Assembly (NCBI GenBank): GCA_030839105.1
Contig: JAUZEI010000161.1
Location: forward strand, 1-6,215
DNA from: Actinomycetota bacterium
GTDB lineage: Bacteria; Actinomycetota; Acidimicrobiia; IMCC26256; PALSA-610
DNA length: 6,215 bases
Reading direction: 5' to 3'
The first letter of the stretch is position 1, and every line of letters starts with the position of its first letter. Shown here one piece after another: positions 5,956-6,215 of the stretch. Below the pieces are notes generated by a model. That model was not told the origin of the DNA. It saw only the letters and a program-made list of their open reading frames with translations, and did no database searches. A program made the position numbers and the translations under genes.

Positions 5956-6215
5956 TGGCCGAACACGGGGCCATCGTGTTCACCGACATCGTTGGCTTCA
6001 CGGCGCTCACCGACATGCACGGCGACGACGTCGCGCTCGCGCTGCTCGAACGGCAGGAGCGCATGGTGCGCGCCGCGCTGCCCTCGACCTCGCGAGTGGT
6101 GAAGGAGCTGGGCGACGGTCTCCTCCTCTGGTTCGACGATCCGAGCGAAGCGATCGACACGTGCCTGCGCCTGCAACGCGACTTCGACTTCGTGAACGAG
6201 GCGGCCGATGTCGCG
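5955..6215 (+). CDS. Class III adenylyl cyclase, 5' part
   Basis: The first 87 residues of a class III nucleotide cyclase; the frame is open to the window edge. The catalytic domain starts almost at the N-terminus: IVFTDIVGFTALTD (7-20) carries the first metal-binding aspartate (Asp11), and VVKELGDGLLLWF (48-60) carries the second (Asp54). Lys50, four residues before Asp54, matches the lysine that selects adenine in adenylyl cyclases, where guanylyl cyclases have glutamate. ATP to cyclic AMP is therefore the likely reaction. The second base-selecting residue and the transition-state Asn/Arg pair lie beyond the window. With no sensor before it, any regulatory part must follow the catalytic domain or be another protein; the coupled solenoid protein is a candidate. 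The start overlaps the previous stop by one base, with a weak AAGGTG site (5938-5943) 11 nt upstream. Confidence 0.88.
   Translation, partial: MAEHGAIVFTDIVGFTALTDMHGDDVALALLERQERMVRAALPSTSRVVKELGDGLLLWFDDPSEAIDTCLRLQRDFDFVNEAADVA

Noticed and set aside
4382..6176. Three long minus-strand frames (4382-5176, 4534-5793, 4926-6176) opposite helD, the solenoid gene and the cyclase.
   Set aside because: Their translations are biased and lack domains. The repeated pattern in the last one mirrors the repeats of the solenoid gene on the other strand.

Overview
The window is G+C-rich, gene-dense bacterial DNA with four complete protein genes and one gene cut by the right edge. It looks actinobacterial: strong G+C bias at third codon positions, a HelD-family RNA polymerase recycling ATPase of the actinobacterial kind, a fused LivH-LivM permease, and start codons lying 7-8 nt after TANNNT hexamers, which is the layout of leaderless actinobacterial transcripts. 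An uncultured member of Acidimicrobiia or a nearby class is possible, but that is inference only.

Left half (66-3091, minus strand): a two-gene unit transcribed right to left. A TetR-family regulator (2411-3091) overlaps by 4 nt (GTGA) a 782-residue branched-chain amino acid-type ABC permease (66-2414), in which the LivH-like and LivM-like subunits are fused in one chain. The ATPase and substrate-binding subunits are not in the window and would be expected beyond the left edge. Positions 1-65 hold no gene start that I can see, only small inverted repeats.

Divergent control region (3092-3181, 90 bp): a good -35/-10 pair drives tetR leftward, with an inverted repeat inside it that is a candidate TetR operator. 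A -10 hexamer drives the rightward gene, preceded by a 19-bp near-perfect palindrome.

Right half (3182-6215, plus strand): a 690-residue HelD/HelR-family ATPase; after 11 bp, a 229-residue cytosolic repeat protein of DUF4097 type, predicted to be a beta-solenoid; then, overlapping its stop codon (TGATG), the N-terminal part of a class III adenylyl cyclase that runs off the window. HelD-family proteins free stalled or inhibited RNA polymerase, and in some actinobacteria they protect it from rifamycins. The solenoid-cyclase pair is probably translationally coupled. Whether these three genes work together is unknown.

I see no tRNA, rRNA, CRISPR array, insertion sequence or integrase. The most interesting points are the repeated leaderless-start layout, the palindrome in front of helD, and the solenoid-cyclase coupling. 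None of them by itself proves a new system.
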